NCBI GenBank assembly: GCA_036381195.1
Contig: DASVDH010000069.1
Span: forward strand, 14,575 to 78,574
Source: RSA9 sp036381195
GTDB lineage: Bacteria; Gemmatimonadota; Gemmatimonadetes; Longimicrobiales; RSA9
Direction of reading: 5' to 3'
DNA: 64,000 bases
The notes under the pieces are model-generated. The model searched no databases, was not told the origin of the DNA, and worked only from the letters and a program-made list of their open reading frames with translations. This document shows, in pieces, positions 53,532-62,387 of the stretch. A program made the translations under genes and the position numbers. Each line of letters begins with the position of its first letter. The first letter of the stretch is position 1.

Positions 53532-53959
53532 CCACCCCCCGCCGCTCCGTCTCGACCTTTCGCGCCCGCTACGCCGAAACGGATCAGATGGGCGTCATCT
53601 ACCACTCGCACTACCTCGTCTGGTGCGAGATCGGGCGCACGGACTTCCTGCGCTCGCTCGGCCGGACGTACGCCGAGCTCGAGCGCGATGGCGTGTTCCT
53701 GGCCGTCACGGAAGCCCGGATCCGCTTCCTCGCCCCCGCCCGCTACGATGAGGAGATCCGCGTCGAGACCTGGATCGAGCGCGTCCAATCCCGGGCGGTG
53801 ACGTTCGCCTACGAGATCAGCCGCGCCGCACCCTCGCCGCCCGCGCGCCTCGCGCTCGCGACGACCACGCTCGTCGCGCTCGACGCGCGGGGCACACCCG
53901 TGCGGCTGCCTCCCGACCTGCTCCAGCTCCTTCGTGACGCCGCGGCACCATCTCCCTGA
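53528..53959 (+). CDS. Hotdog-fold acyl-CoA thioesterase (YbgC/4HBT family)
   Basis: GTG 53528 overlaps the PduL-like stop (GTGA) and gives 143 residues. The motif YAETDQMGVIYHSHYLVWCEIGRTDFLRSLG near the N-terminus carries the catalytic aspartate of the 4-hydroxybenzoyl-CoA thioesterase family. It should hydrolyse an acyl-CoA to acid and free CoA. No targeting peptide is visible. The overlap puts it in the microcompartment operon, where hydrolysis could replace phosphotransacylation for CoA recycling; this is inference. Confidence 0.88.
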   Translation: MTTPRRSVSTFRARYAETDQMGVIYHSHYLVWCEIGRTDFLRSLGRTYAELERDGVFLAVTEARIRFLAPARYDEEIRVETWIERVQSRAVTFAYEISRAAPSPPARLALATTTLVALDARGTPVRLPPDLLQLLRDAAAPSP

Positions 53960-54596
53960 ACCATGTTGCCACGGCCGGCCCGGACCCGGCCGGCTGCGCG
54001 CACCCGCAGCCGGCCGCCACCGGCCCCTTCCGCTCCACCGGTGCGGCGCGGCCCGGGCGCTGATCGGCGCCCGGGCCGCGGCCCCCGCTGGCTGGTGGCG
54101 GCGGCGAAGCCGGCGGGGCGGGCCGTGCAGCGCAGGGGAGATGAGGCAGCTCCGGGCACAATCCGCGTCCCTCGTGCGTTCTACAAACGCAGATCCGGTG
54201 TTTCCCGAACGGGCCGCCCGCGTCGCGCCAGCCGCGGTGCTCCGGCTCCCGGCGTGTGCCTGCCGGCGGGACGGCGCCCACGCCCCCGGGCGCCCGCAGC
54301 CGACCGGCTCCGGCCCAGGATGCCCGAGCGGCGAGCCGCCGCCTCCGTGGCCGCGCGCATCCTCGCGGGCGGCCCGGGCCTTGCAAGCCGCAGCGGGAAC
54401 GACCGGACCCGACCTCGCGGGAATGTTCCTGCGCCGGTGCTCTCGGGACCGGGAGGCGGCGGACCGTCCATCGCGCGCTGCCCGCTTTCCCGACCCGGTT
54501 GAGGGACGCAGCCGTCTTCGGTGGCGCTGTCGCCGGCATCGACGCGGCCGCCGGCCTCGCGCACGATGACCGATCACCTCGATCGAGGTGCCGTTC
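53960..54596. other. Non-coding GC-rich gap after the microcompartment operon
   Basis: This 637-base stretch has no frame with a convincing protein: the open frames are Arg/Pro/Ala-rich, start without binding sites and overlap in several frames. It contains the hairpin at 54048-54079. I see no RNA gene, repeat array or clear TTGACN/TANNNT promoter for the gene at 54597, although one must be here or upstream. Confidence 0.6.
54048..54079 (+). terminator. Hairpin after the microcompartment operon
   Basis: A perfect 13-bp stem (54048-54060 with 54067-54079, GCGGCCCGGGCGC and its complement) around the loop TGATCG, about 90 bases past the thioesterase stop. No T-run follows, so termination may be weak or Rho-assisted. 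Confidence 0.55.
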
Positions 54597-57578
54597 ATGA
54601 ACCGATCCGCCTCCTTCGCGGGCCTGCTGGGCTTCCTGGCGCTGGCGGCGCCACTCGCTGCCCAAACCGTCCCGTTCGGCAAGAACAAGATCCAGTACCG
54701 GGACTTCAACTGGCACGTCCTCTCCGGCGAGCACGTGGACGTCTACTACTATCCGGAGGAGGAGACGCTCGCCCGCCTCACCCTGGCCTACGCGGAGGAG
54801 AGCTACCGTTTCCTCGAGCGCAAATTCCAGCATCACCCTTTCCGGCGCATCCCGCTGATCGTCTACTCCTCCGATCAGCACTTCGAGCAGACGAACGTCT
54901 ACCCGGGCTTCATCCCAGAAGGTGTGCTCGGTTTCACGGAGTACCTCAAGCGGCGCGTGGCGCTTCCGTTCCGCGGCGACTACGCGCAGTTCCGCAACAC
55001 CCTGCGGCACGAGCTCGTCCACGCGTTCCAGCTCTCGAAGCTGTCCGAGGTCCAGCGCCTCTACCCTGGACAGCGCCGCACCTCGCCTCAGGCCATTCAC
55101 TGGTGGACGGAGGGCCTCGCGGAGTTCTGGTCGAGCGAGCAGACTACCGAGGATGAGATGTTCATCCGCGACATGGTCCTCACCGGCCGACTCCCATCGA
55201 TCAGGGAGTTCAACTACATGTACAGCTTCGCCTCGTATCCGCTGGGCGCGGAGCTGCACAAGTATCTCGCCGAGCGGTTCGGCGATGAGTACATCGTCCA
55301 GGTCTACGAGAACTACTGGAAGTACAACACCTTCGAGGAAGCGCTCGAGGGCGTGCTGGGCGTGGATCTCGAGCAGCTCAGCCGCGAGTGGCGCTACGAG
55401 CTCCAGCAACGCTTTTTCCCCGTGTACGGGCAGAGGCCGCCGCTCGAGGTCGGCGCGGAGCCGGTCGTCTATCGCGGTGGGGCGAACTTCAAACCCGTGC
55501 TCTACACCCCGCCCGGGGACAGCATCCCGGACCTGTTCTTCCTCTCTCCCAGGACGGGCTACACCAACATCTACAGGACGAAGCTGAATCTCGGCGAGCG
55601 CGGTGTCCGCACGGTGGTGGAAGGCGAGCGCAGCGCGGAGTTCGAGTCCTTCCACGCCTACGAGTCCAGGATGGACATCAGCACCGAGGGGATCATCGCC
55701 TTCGGATCCAAGTACCTGGAACGCGACGCACTCTTCCTCTGGGACATCGAGCGCGGCGAGATCGTGGGGCGCTATCAGTGGCCCGACCTGGTCGGGATCA
55801 AGTCCCCCTCCTGGGACCCGTCGGGCGACCGCGTGGTCTTCGAGGGGCTCTCCACCTCCGGCTTCTCCGACCTCTACGTCGTCGACTTCCGGACGCAAGA
55901 GCGCCGGGCGCTCACCAACGATCGCTTCCGCGACCAGGATCCCGACTGGTCGCCGGACGGCCGCACCATCGTGTTCGCTTCCGACCGCACCGTGTTCGGC
56001 CCGGAAGGATACACGAACCTGTTCCGCATCGACGTCGAGACCGGCGAGATCCGGTATCTGACCTACGGCGCCTGGAACGACCAGGATCCACGTTGGTCGC
56101 CCGACGGCTCGCGCATCGTCTTCAGCTCCGATCGCGGGGGCATTTTCGACCTCTATGCGATCGACCGCGCCGGGAACGGACGCCGCCTCACTTCCATGAC
56201 GGGCGGCGCCTTCGATCCCGAGTGGCTCCCCGATGGCAGCGGCGTCGTCTTCGCCGGCTTCAGCGAGGGCATGTTCCGCATCTACCGTTACGACTTCACC
56301 GCCGACACCGCGGCCCTTCCGACCATCGCCCTCGCCGACGTGTACGCGCCTGGCCTTGCCTTCGGCGACGGACCGCCTGACGGCGCGACCCTGCCCATGG
56401 GCTGGGAGTGGGCCGAGCTCGACGCACCCGTTCTCGCCACGGCCAGGTCCGCGCGCTACGACCAGTGGCGCGAGTTCTCGCTGGACTTCGCCGGCGGCGA
56501 TGCCGTCGTCGCCCCCGGCATCGGCTCCGCGCAGGGCGCCCAGCTCCTCGCCAGCGACATGCTCGGGGACCACATCTTCTTCCTCGGCCTCTCTGCGGCC
56601 CAGGCCCAGGACTTCGGCCAGCTCGTGGACAACTTCAGCGGTCACCTCCTGTACCTGAACCTCTCGCGCCGGCTCAACTTCGGCGCCGGCGTGTTCCGCT
56701 TCAAGGGCCTGTTTCGCGATGTCGTGTTCAACATCTATGAGGAGGAGACGTTCGGCGGCTATTTCATCGCCAGCTATCCCTTCTCCAAGTTCAAGCGCGT
56801 CGAGCTCCGGCTCGGCCTCGAACACAGCAACCGCGTGGATGTCGAAGATGCGTTCGACGATGGCTTCTTCGGGCGCGATCCGCGCGAGGATCCGCGGGAC
56901 CTGACCCGGGAGGGCGTGCTCACGACGAACTACCTCTCGTACGTCATGGACAACACTCTCTGGCTGCCGACCGGCCCCATCGACGGCCAGCGCCTCAACA
57001 TCACCGCCGGCCTCGTCGCCTGCTTCAGTTGCACGCTGCCGAGCGACGTCAGCGGCCAGAGCGTGACGCGCAGCGTCGCCGCCGAGAACTACGTCATCTT
57101 CGGCGACTACCGCCGCTACCTGCGCACCTCACTCCTCAGCGCGTACGCGTTCCGCATCTACGGCTTCTACAGTGACGGCGCCATCCCGGGCCGCGCGGTC
57201 CTCGGCGGGACGCACCAGCTCCGCGGCTACCCGCGCTACTCCCTCGCCGGCTCGCGCGTCTGGCTCATCAACCAGGAGTGGCGTTTCCCGCTCCTCCACG
57301 GCCTCGCGCTCACCTTCCCGTTCGGCCAGCTCCGCTTCCCCGGCATCCAGGGAGCGTTGTTCGTCGATGCCGGCTCGAGCTGGCTCGAGGGCCAGAAGCC
57401 GCAGGGCACGTGGGGCAGCTACGGGCTCGGCTTCCGGACCTCGCTCGGCCCGCCGCTCGTGCTCCGGCTCGACGTGGGGCGCCGCTTCCGCATCGGCGAG
57501 CTGCCGCCCGTCCGCTTCGACCCCGATGAAGACTTCGGCGATACCTTCGTCGACTTCTTCTTCGGCTTCAACTACTGA
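54597..57578 (+). CDS. Secreted gluzincin peptidase-like, beta-propeller and outer-membrane barrel fusion
   Basis: ATG 54597, with GAGGTG upstream, gives 993 residues. A signal peptide (LLGFLALAAPLAAQ) precedes a peptidase-MA-like domain with RHELVHAFQL (HExxH) near residue 138 and WTEGLAEFWSS about 35 residues later, the gluzincin third-ligand motif. Residues about 390-570 hold WD40-like TolB propeller blades (DQDPDWSPDGRTIVFASDR and DQDPRWSPDGSRIVF). From about residue 660 the sequence is a surface-antigen/BamA-type barrel (SYPFSKFKRVELRLG, GGTHQLRGYPRYS), ending in FFFGFNY with the aromatic terminal residue of outer-membrane proteins. It is likely anchored in the outer membrane with the peptidase and propeller in the periplasm. 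Substrate unknown. Confidence 0.85.
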   Translation: MNRSASFAGLLGFLALAAPLAAQTVPFGKNKIQYRDFNWHVLSGEHVDVYYYPEEETLARLTLAYAEESYRFLERKFQHHPFRRIPLIVYSSDQHFEQTNVYPGFIPEGVLGFTEYLKRRVALPFRGDYAQFRNTLRHELVHAFQLSKLSEVQRLYPGQRRTSPQAIHWWTEGLAEFWSSEQTTEDEMFIRDMVLTGRLPSIREFNYMYSFASYPLGAELHKYLAERFGDEYIVQVYENYWKYNTFEEALEGVLGVDLEQLSREWRYELQQRFFPVYGQRPPLEVGAEPVVYRGGANFKPVLYTPPGDSIPDLFFLSPRTGYTNIYRTKLNLGERGVRTVVEGERSAEFESFHAYESRMDISTEGIIAFGSKYLERDALFLWDIERGEIVGRYQWPDLVGIKSPSWDPSGDRVVFEGLSTSGFSDLYVVDFRTQERRALTNDRFRDQDPDWSPDGRTIVFASDRTVFGPEGYTNLFRIDVETGEIRYLTYGAWNDQDPRWSPDGSRIVFSSDRGGIFDLYAIDRAGNGRRLTSMTGGAFDPEWLPDGSGVVFAGFSEGMFRIYRYDFTADTAALPTIALADVYAPGLAFGDGPPDGATLPMGWEWAELDAPVLATARSARYDQWREFSLDFAGGDAVVAPGIGSAQGAQLLASDMLGDHIFFLGLSAAQAQDFGQLVDNFSGHLLYLNLSRRLNFGAGVFRFKGLFRDVVFNIYEEETFGGYFIASYPFSKFKRVELRLGLEHSNRVDVEDAFDDGFFGRDPREDPRDLTREGVLTTNYLSYVMDNTLWLPTGPIDGQRLNITAGLVACFSCTLPSDVSGQSVTRSVAAENYVIFGDYRRYLRTSLLSAYAFRIYGFYSDGAIPGRAVLGGTHQLRGYPRYSLAGSRVWLINQEWRFPLLHGLALTFPFGQLRFPGIQGALFVDAGSSWLEGQKPQGTWGSYGLGFRTSLGPPLVLRLDVGRRFRIGELPPVRFDPDEDFGDTFVDFFFGFNY

Positions 57579-58300
57579 TGCGGGCGAGGGTTGACCGGCG
57601 GCCGCGCGCCGGCTATCATTCTGGCTTCCGTATACCAAGGCGCATCCTGGCCGCATTGCCGCTGCTCGCAGCGGCCTGTGCGGCCCGCGGCGCAACGCGG
57701 ACGGAGCCGCCGCCCGACCCCGCCCTCGCCCGCGAGGCGGTGCAGGCGACGGCGCCCCGCCGCACGCTCCAGATCATGTTCGACTGGAGCGCCAGAGAGC
57801 GCGATGCCCGCTTCAGCGGACGCGGTGTGGCGAGAGTCCAGCCACCCTACCACGCGCGGCTGGACCTCTTCGGCCCGCGAGGCGAAGCGTATCTGACGGC
57901 CGCGCTGGTCGATGACGACCTCCGGCTGCCGCCCGCGGCGCGGGAGGCGCCGGTCCCCCCGCCCCCGCTCCTCTGGAGCGTGCTCGGCGTCTTCTGGCCA
58001 CCCCCAGGCGCCGAGCTGCGCTCCACCGCGAGGGACGGCGGCGCGGTGCGCCTGGAATACGGCCGCGGAGCCGAGCGATGGGTTTTTCGCCTCGAAGGCG
58101 GCCGGCTCCGCTTCGCCGAGTGGCGACCCGCCGAGGGCGGGCGCCACACCGTGGACCTCCAACCCGGCGAGGAGAACGGGCCGCCGCGTGAGGCCGTCTA
58201 CCGCGACTGGGCCGCCTTCGCCGAGCTGGTCCTGACGCTGGACAGCGTGGAAGATGTACCGTCGTTCTCTCCGGACATCTGGGCGCCGCACGAGCCTTGA
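57578..58300 (+). CDS. Predicted lipoprotein, LolA/LolB-like or DUF4292-like
   Basis: ATG 57578 overlaps the upstream stop (TGATG) and gives 240 residues. An Arg-rich N-region leads to LAALPLLAAAC, a lipobox. The mature protein has beta-strand segments (TLQIMFDWSARERDARFSGRGVARV, YHARLDLFGPRGEAYLTAALV) like the concave beta-sheet of LolA/LolB or DUF4292 lipoproteins; the assignment is tentative. A consensus promoter lies inside the first codons (57591-57619), so a shorter form could start downstream, though only rare codons or TTG 57656 are available there. It precedes lptE. Confidence 0.6.
   Translation: MRARVDRRPRAGYHSGFRIPRRILAALPLLAAACAARGATRTEPPPDPALAREAVQATAPRRTLQIMFDWSARERDARFSGRGVARVQPPYHARLDLFGPRGEAYLTAALVDDDLRLPPAAREAPVPPPPLLWSVLGVFWPPPGAELRSTARDGGAVRLEYGRGAERWVFRLEGGRLRFAEWRPAEGGRHTVDLQPGEENGPPREAVYRDWAAFAELVLTLDSVEDVPSFSPDIWAPHEP
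57591..57619 (+). promoter_or_regulatory. Consensus promoter inside the start of the lipoprotein gene
   Basis: TTGACC (57591-57596), 17 bases, TATCAT (57614-57619). It matches the other promoters of this window closely but begins 13 bases after the ATG at 57578. Confidence 0.6.
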
Positions 58301-58796
58301 ACGTGCGCTGCTTCTGTCTCTGCTCTTCGCCGCCGGCTGCAACTACGGCTTCCACGGTGGCGGCTTCCCTTCGCACATCCGCACGCTCTACATCGAGCCC
58401 GTCCAGAACGAGACGTCGCGCTTCGAGCTCGAGCAGGAGCTCTCGGCGGCGCTGCTCCAGCGCCTTCCCGGTGCCCTCGGCGTGACGCCCGCGGCGCGCG
58501 ACAACGCCGATGCGATCCTCCAGGTCCGGATCGTCGGCTACGACGACCAGGCCCAGAGCTACGCGACCGGCGGCGCAACGAGCCCGCCCCGCATCCTGGA
58601 GCGTCAGGTCCAGGTCACCCTTCAGGTCAGGATCATCGATGTCACCCGCGATCCCTCGGTGGTCCTCTGGAGCGCGGGGAGCCTGGTGGGGCGCGGACAG
58701 TACGCGGACGATTCCCAGACCGACCAGGCGGGGCGGGAGCAAGCCATCGAGCACCTCCTCCAGCAGATCGTGGATGGCGCGCAATCCCAGTGGTGA
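58296..58796 (+). CDS. lptE: LptE-like LPS assembly lipoprotein
   Basis: TTG 58296 overlaps the upstream stop (TTGA) and gives 166 residues; ATG 58254, 42 bases earlier in the same frame, is the alternative with a more basic N-region. LLSLLFAAGC is the lipobox, followed by NYGFHGGGFPSHIRTLYIEPVQNETSRFELEQEL, the LptE pattern seen in Bacteroidetes and related phyla. LptE plugs LptD in the outer membrane. LptD is not in this window. Confidence 0.78.
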   Translation, partial: LERALLLSLLFAAGCNYGFHGGGFPSHIRTLYIEPVQNETSRFELEQELSAALLQRLPGALGVTPAARDNADAILQVRIVGYDDQAQSYATGGATSPPRILERQVQVTLQVRIIDVTRDPSVVLWSAGSLVGRGQYADDSQTDQAGREQAIEHLLQQIVDGAQSQW

Positions 58797-58850
58797 TGCG
58801 GCGGGCTGGCGTCCGCTGCCTACTTCCGAGATCAACCCTGACCGCCGATC

Positions 58851-60212
58851 ATGAAACCGATTTCCCGACGCTGGCGACGGTTCCTTCCCTTCCTGCTCCT
58901 GCCTGTCCTCCTCGGCGCGGCCCAGGCGGAGCACGGCATCGCGCCGGAGCAGTTCTTTCTGGTCCTCATCTCGATCCTGATCTTCGGCAAGGTCTTCGGC
59001 GAGCTGGCAGAGCGCATCGGGCAGCCGGCCGTCCTCGGCGAGCTGGTCGCCGGCGTCGTGCTCGGCGGCAGCGTCCTCGGAATCATCCCGGCGGACGGCA
59101 CGATGCGGGAGGTCATCCAGTTGCTCGCCGAAGTCGGCGTGGCCATCCTGCTCTTCGAGATCGGCCTCGAGACGGACCTCAAGGAGATGTTCCGCGTCGG
59201 GCCGGCCGCCACGCTGGTCGCCTGCGTCGGCGTGGCCACGCCGTTCCTGCTCGGCTTCCTCTACTGGATCTTCGTGCTCCCGGACATCGGCACGCACCCC
59301 GCCGACGTCAGCGATACGATGGTGGCCATCTTCGTGGGCGCGACGCTCACCGCGACATCCGTCGGCATCACGGCGCGCGTGCTGACGGACCTCAACAGGA
59401 TCCACACACCGGAGGCACGGGTCATCATCGGGGCCGCCGTCATCGATGACGTCCTCGGCCTCGTCATCCTCGCCATCGTGAGCGGGCTCGCCGCCGGCGC
59501 CGCGCTGTCCCTCTTCGGCATCGCCATGAAGTTCGCGGTCGCCGCCGGCTTCCTCGTCGCGGCCGTGATCGTCGGCAACCTCGTCGCGCCCCGGCTGTTC
59601 GGGATCGTGGACCGGATGCGCGTGCGGGGCGTGCTGCTGGTGAGCGCCTTCTCCTTCGCTCTCCTCTTCGCAGCGCTCGCCGCGATGGCCGAGTCCGCCA
59701 TGATCATCGGAAGCTTCGCCGCCGGGATCGTGCTCAGCTCCACGAACCAGTTCGACCTGATCGCGGAGCGCATCGAGCCGGTGGCGGACATCTTCACGCC
59801 CATCTTCTTCGTCAGCGTCGGCGCGTCGGTCGACCTCACGCTGTTCCTCCCCTGGACCGAGTCGTTCAACCCGGCCGTGCTGGCGGTCGGCGGCGCGCTC
59901 CTGGTGGTCGCCATCATCGGCAAGGTCGCCAGCGGCTTCAGCGTCGGCTACGGGCGCAACAAGCTCAGCCACCTGGCGATCGGCGTCGGCATGGTCCCGC
60001 GGGGCGAGGTGGGCCTCATCTTCGCCGACATCGGGCTGCGCCGCGGGATCCTCTCCTCCGAGGTCTTCAGCGCCGTCCTGATCATGGTGATGCTGACGAC
60101 GTTCATCTCGCCGCCGCTGCTCAAGGTGATCTTCCGGCGGACCGTCGGGCCGGTGGAGGCCGAGCCCGTCCCGGCGTCCGAGCCGGCGCAGCTCCCCGTG
60201 GCCGGCCCATGA
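58851..60212 (+). CDS. Monovalent cation:proton antiporter, CPA2/Kef family
   Basis: A 453-residue membrane protein. After a signal-like N-terminus come about 12 hydrophobic segments. Motifs RIGQPAVLGELVAGVVLGGSVLG near residue 50, VIIGAAVIDDVLGLVILAIV with paired acidic residues of the ion site near 190, and FFVSVGASVDL are family-typical. There is no C-terminal TrkA-N regulatory domain. It exchanges Na+ or K+ for H+. The stop overlaps hemC (ATGA). Confidence 0.92.
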   Translation: MKPISRRWRRFLPFLLLPVLLGAAQAEHGIAPEQFFLVLISILIFGKVFGELAERIGQPAVLGELVAGVVLGGSVLGIIPADGTMREVIQLLAEVGVAILLFEIGLETDLKEMFRVGPAATLVACVGVATPFLLGFLYWIFVLPDIGTHPADVSDTMVAIFVGATLTATSVGITARVLTDLNRIHTPEARVIIGAAVIDDVLGLVILAIVSGLAAGAALSLFGIAMKFAVAAGFLVAAVIVGNLVAPRLFGIVDRMRVRGVLLVSAFSFALLFAALAAMAESAMIIGSFAAGIVLSSTNQFDLIAERIEPVADIFTPIFFVSVGASVDLTLFLPWTESFNPAVLAVGGALLVVAIIGKVASGFSVGYGRNKLSHLAIGVGMVPRGEVGLIFADIGLRRGILSSEVFSAVLIMVMLTTFISPPLLKVIFRRTVGPVEAEPVPASEPAQLPVAGP

Positions 60213-61168
60213 TCGTCCGGCTCGGAACGCGCGGCAGCAGGCTCGCTCTGTGGCAGGCGGAGCACGTCCGCCAGGCCCTCCGCGCCGCGGCGCCCGAGCT
60301 CGCTGTCGAGATCGTGGTCCTCCGCACCACCGGGGACAGGGTGCGCGACGTGCCGCTCTCACGCATCGGCGGCACCGGCCTCTTCACGAAAGAGGTGGAC
60401 GACGCACTGCTCGGCGGCGTCGTGGACGCCGCCGTCCACTCGCTCAAGGATGTCCCGACGCGCCTCGCGCCCGGGACCACGCTGGCAGCCGTCCTCGAGC
60501 GGGAGAATCCGGCGGACGCGCTCGTGGTCGCGCCGGGCCGTCCCGCGTCGCTCGCCGAGCTCCCGCCCGGCGCCCGCGTGGGCACGAGCTCGCTCCGGCG
60601 GCGCGCGCAGATCCTCGCCACGCGGCCGGACCTCAACGTTGCCGACCTCAGGGGCAACCTGGACACGCGGCTCGCCCGCGTTGCTGCCGGCGACTACGAC
60701 GCGGCGATTGTCGCCCTCGCCGGCTTGAGGCGCCTCGGCCGCGAGGACGAGGCCGCCGCCGTGCTCGCGCCGCCGGAGTGGTTGCCCGCCGTCGGGCAGG
60801 GCGCGCTCGCCGTCGTCGTGCGCGAATCGGATGACGACCTCCGCGCCGCGTTCGCGCCGCTCGACCACCCGCCGACGTTCATCGCCGTCAGCGCGGAGCG
60901 CGCGTTCCTGCGCACGCTCCAGGGCGGGTGCCAGGTTCCGATCGGCGCGCTCGCGGAGCTGCACGGCGATGTGCTCCGGCTCGACGGATTCGTGGCATCG
61001 CTCGACGGCGGCTCGCTGCTCCGCGGCGGGAGCGAGGGGCCTGCCTCCGAGGCCGAGGCCGTCGGCACGGGCCTGGCGGAGGAGCTGCTCCGGCGAGGCG
61101 GCGAGGCGATGGTCCGCGAGCTCCACGCGGCGTGGCAGGGCCCCGTCGTCGAACCGGGGGCGCCATGA
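60209..61168 (+). CDS. hemC: Porphobilinogen deaminase (hydroxymethylbilane synthase)
   Basis: A 319-residue protein: VRLGTRGSRLALWQAEHV at the N-terminus, HSLKDVPTRLAPG, GTSSLRRRAQILATRP and LRGNLDTRLARV for substrate binding, and LQGGCQVPIGALA with the cysteine that holds the dipyrromethane cofactor. It polymerises porphobilinogen for heme, siroheme and cobalamin. It overlaps hldE2 by four bases. Confidence 0.95.
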   Translation: MIVRLGTRGSRLALWQAEHVRQALRAAAPELAVEIVVLRTTGDRVRDVPLSRIGGTGLFTKEVDDALLGGVVDAAVHSLKDVPTRLAPGTTLAAVLERENPADALVVAPGRPASLAELPPGARVGTSSLRRRAQILATRPDLNVADLRGNLDTRLARVAAGDYDAAIVALAGLRRLGREDEAAAVLAPPEWLPAVGQGALAVVVRESDDDLRAAFAPLDHPPTFIAVSAERAFLRTLQGGCQVPIGALAELHGDVLRLDGFVASLDGGSLLRGGSEGPASEAEAVGTGLAEELLRRGGEAMVRELHAAWQGPVVEPGAP

Positions 61169-61668
61169 GTCACGCCACGAAGACGATCACGTCTCCAGCC
61201 GCGAAGATCCTGGGCCGGGAGGAGCTCCTGCGGCGCTTCGGCCGGCCCCGGACGGGCCGGCTCGTGTTCACCAACGGTTGCTTCGACCTCCTGCACCGCG
61301 GCCACGTCGAGTACCTGCACGAGGCGCGGGCCCTGGGCGACGCGCTGGTCGTCGGGATCAACTCCGACGACTCGGTACGCCGGCTCAAGGGCCCGGGGCG
61401 GCCGCTCGTGTCCGCCGAGGACCGGGCCCTGCTGGTCGCGGCGCTGGGCTGCGTGGATGCGGTGACCATCTTCGAGGAGGATACGCCGCGCGAGCTGATC
61501 GCCGAACTGCTGCCCGACGTGCTGGCAAAGGGCGCCGACTACGCCCTGGACCAGGTGGTCGGCCGCGAGGAGGTCGAGGCCGCGGGCGGCCGGGTGGTCC
61601 TGGTACGGCTGCGAGAGGGCTACTCCAGCACTGCCCTGCTGCGGCGCATTCGAGGGGAGGAGCCATGA
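61165..61668 (+). CDS. hldE2: D-glycero-beta-D-manno-heptose 1-phosphate adenylyltransferase (HldE domain II)
   Basis: ATG 61165 gives 167 residues. VFTNGCFDLLHRGHVEYLHEARALGD near residue 34 holds the HxGH nucleotidyltransferase motif, and the C-terminal GYSSTALLRRI is typical of RfaE domain II. It forms ADP-heptose. In many proteobacteria it is fused to the kinase; here the kinase is a separate gene at 44039. It overlaps rph by four bases. Confidence 0.93.
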   Translation: MSHATKTITSPAAKILGREELLRRFGRPRTGRLVFTNGCFDLLHRGHVEYLHEARALGDALVVGINSDDSVRRLKGPGRPLVSAEDRALLVAALGCVDAVTIFEEDTPRELIAELLPDVLAKGADYALDQVVGREEVEAAGGRVVLVRLREGYSSTALLRRIRGEEP

Positions 61669-62384
61669 CGACGAGCGCGCGCGCCGGCCGCAGGCCGGAC
61701 GAGCTGCGACCCGTGGAGATCGTGCGCGGGGCCGCTCGGAACGCGGAGGGCTCCTGCCTGATCACCATGGGCGGGACCCGTGTGCTCTGCGCCGCGACGG
61801 TGCAGCAAGGCGTGCCCGAGTGGAGGCGCGGCAGCGGCAAGGGGTGGCTGACCGCGGAGTACGCGATGCTGCCCCGTTCCACCCAGACGCGCACGCCGCG
61901 CGAGCGCGGGCACATTGGCGGACGAACGCAGGAGATCCAGCGGCTGATCGGACGCTCGCTGCGCGCGGCCGTGGATCTGGACGCGCTCGGCGAACGCACG
62001 ATCATCGTCGACTGCGATGTCCTCGATGCGGACGGAGGGACGCGGACCGCCGCGATCACCGGGGCAGCGGTCGCGGTCCACGACGCATGCGGGTGGCTGG
62101 TCGAGAACCAGCTCGTGAGCGCCAATCCCGCCCGCGAGCTGGTCGCGGCGGTGAGCGTCGGCATCATCGCGGGCGAGCCGCGCCTGGACCTCGATTACGG
62201 AGAGGATTCTGCCGCGGCGGTGGACATGAACCTCGTCGCCCTGGAATCGGGAGGGCTCGTCGAGGTGCAGGGGACCGCCGAGCGCGGCAGCTTCACACGT
62301 GCGGAGCTGGATGCGCTGCTGGACCTCGGGCTGGCGGGTCTGGCGCGTCTGTTCGCCGCCCAGCGGCGGGCGCTCGCGGCCTGA
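61665..62384 (+). CDS. rph: Ribonuclease PH
   Basis: ATG 61665, with GGGGAGGAG upstream, gives 239 residues. Motifs: GSCLITMGGTRVLCAATV, GWLTAEYAMLPRSTQTRTPRE, GRTQEIQRLIGRSLRAAVDL, DCDVLDADGGTRTAAITGA and DLDYGEDSAAAVDMN. It trims tRNA 3' ends by phosphorolysis. rdgB follows after three bases, a common pairing. Confidence 0.96.
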   Translation: MTTSARAGRRPDELRPVEIVRGAARNAEGSCLITMGGTRVLCAATVQQGVPEWRRGSGKGWLTAEYAMLPRSTQTRTPRERGHIGGRTQEIQRLIGRSLRAAVDLDALGERTIIVDCDVLDADGGTRTAAITGAAVAVHDACGWLVENQLVSANPARELVAAVSVGIIAGEPRLDLDYGEDSAAAVDMNLVALESGGLVEVQGTAERGSFTRAELDALLDLGLAGLARLFAAQRRALAA

Positions 62385-62387
62385 GCC

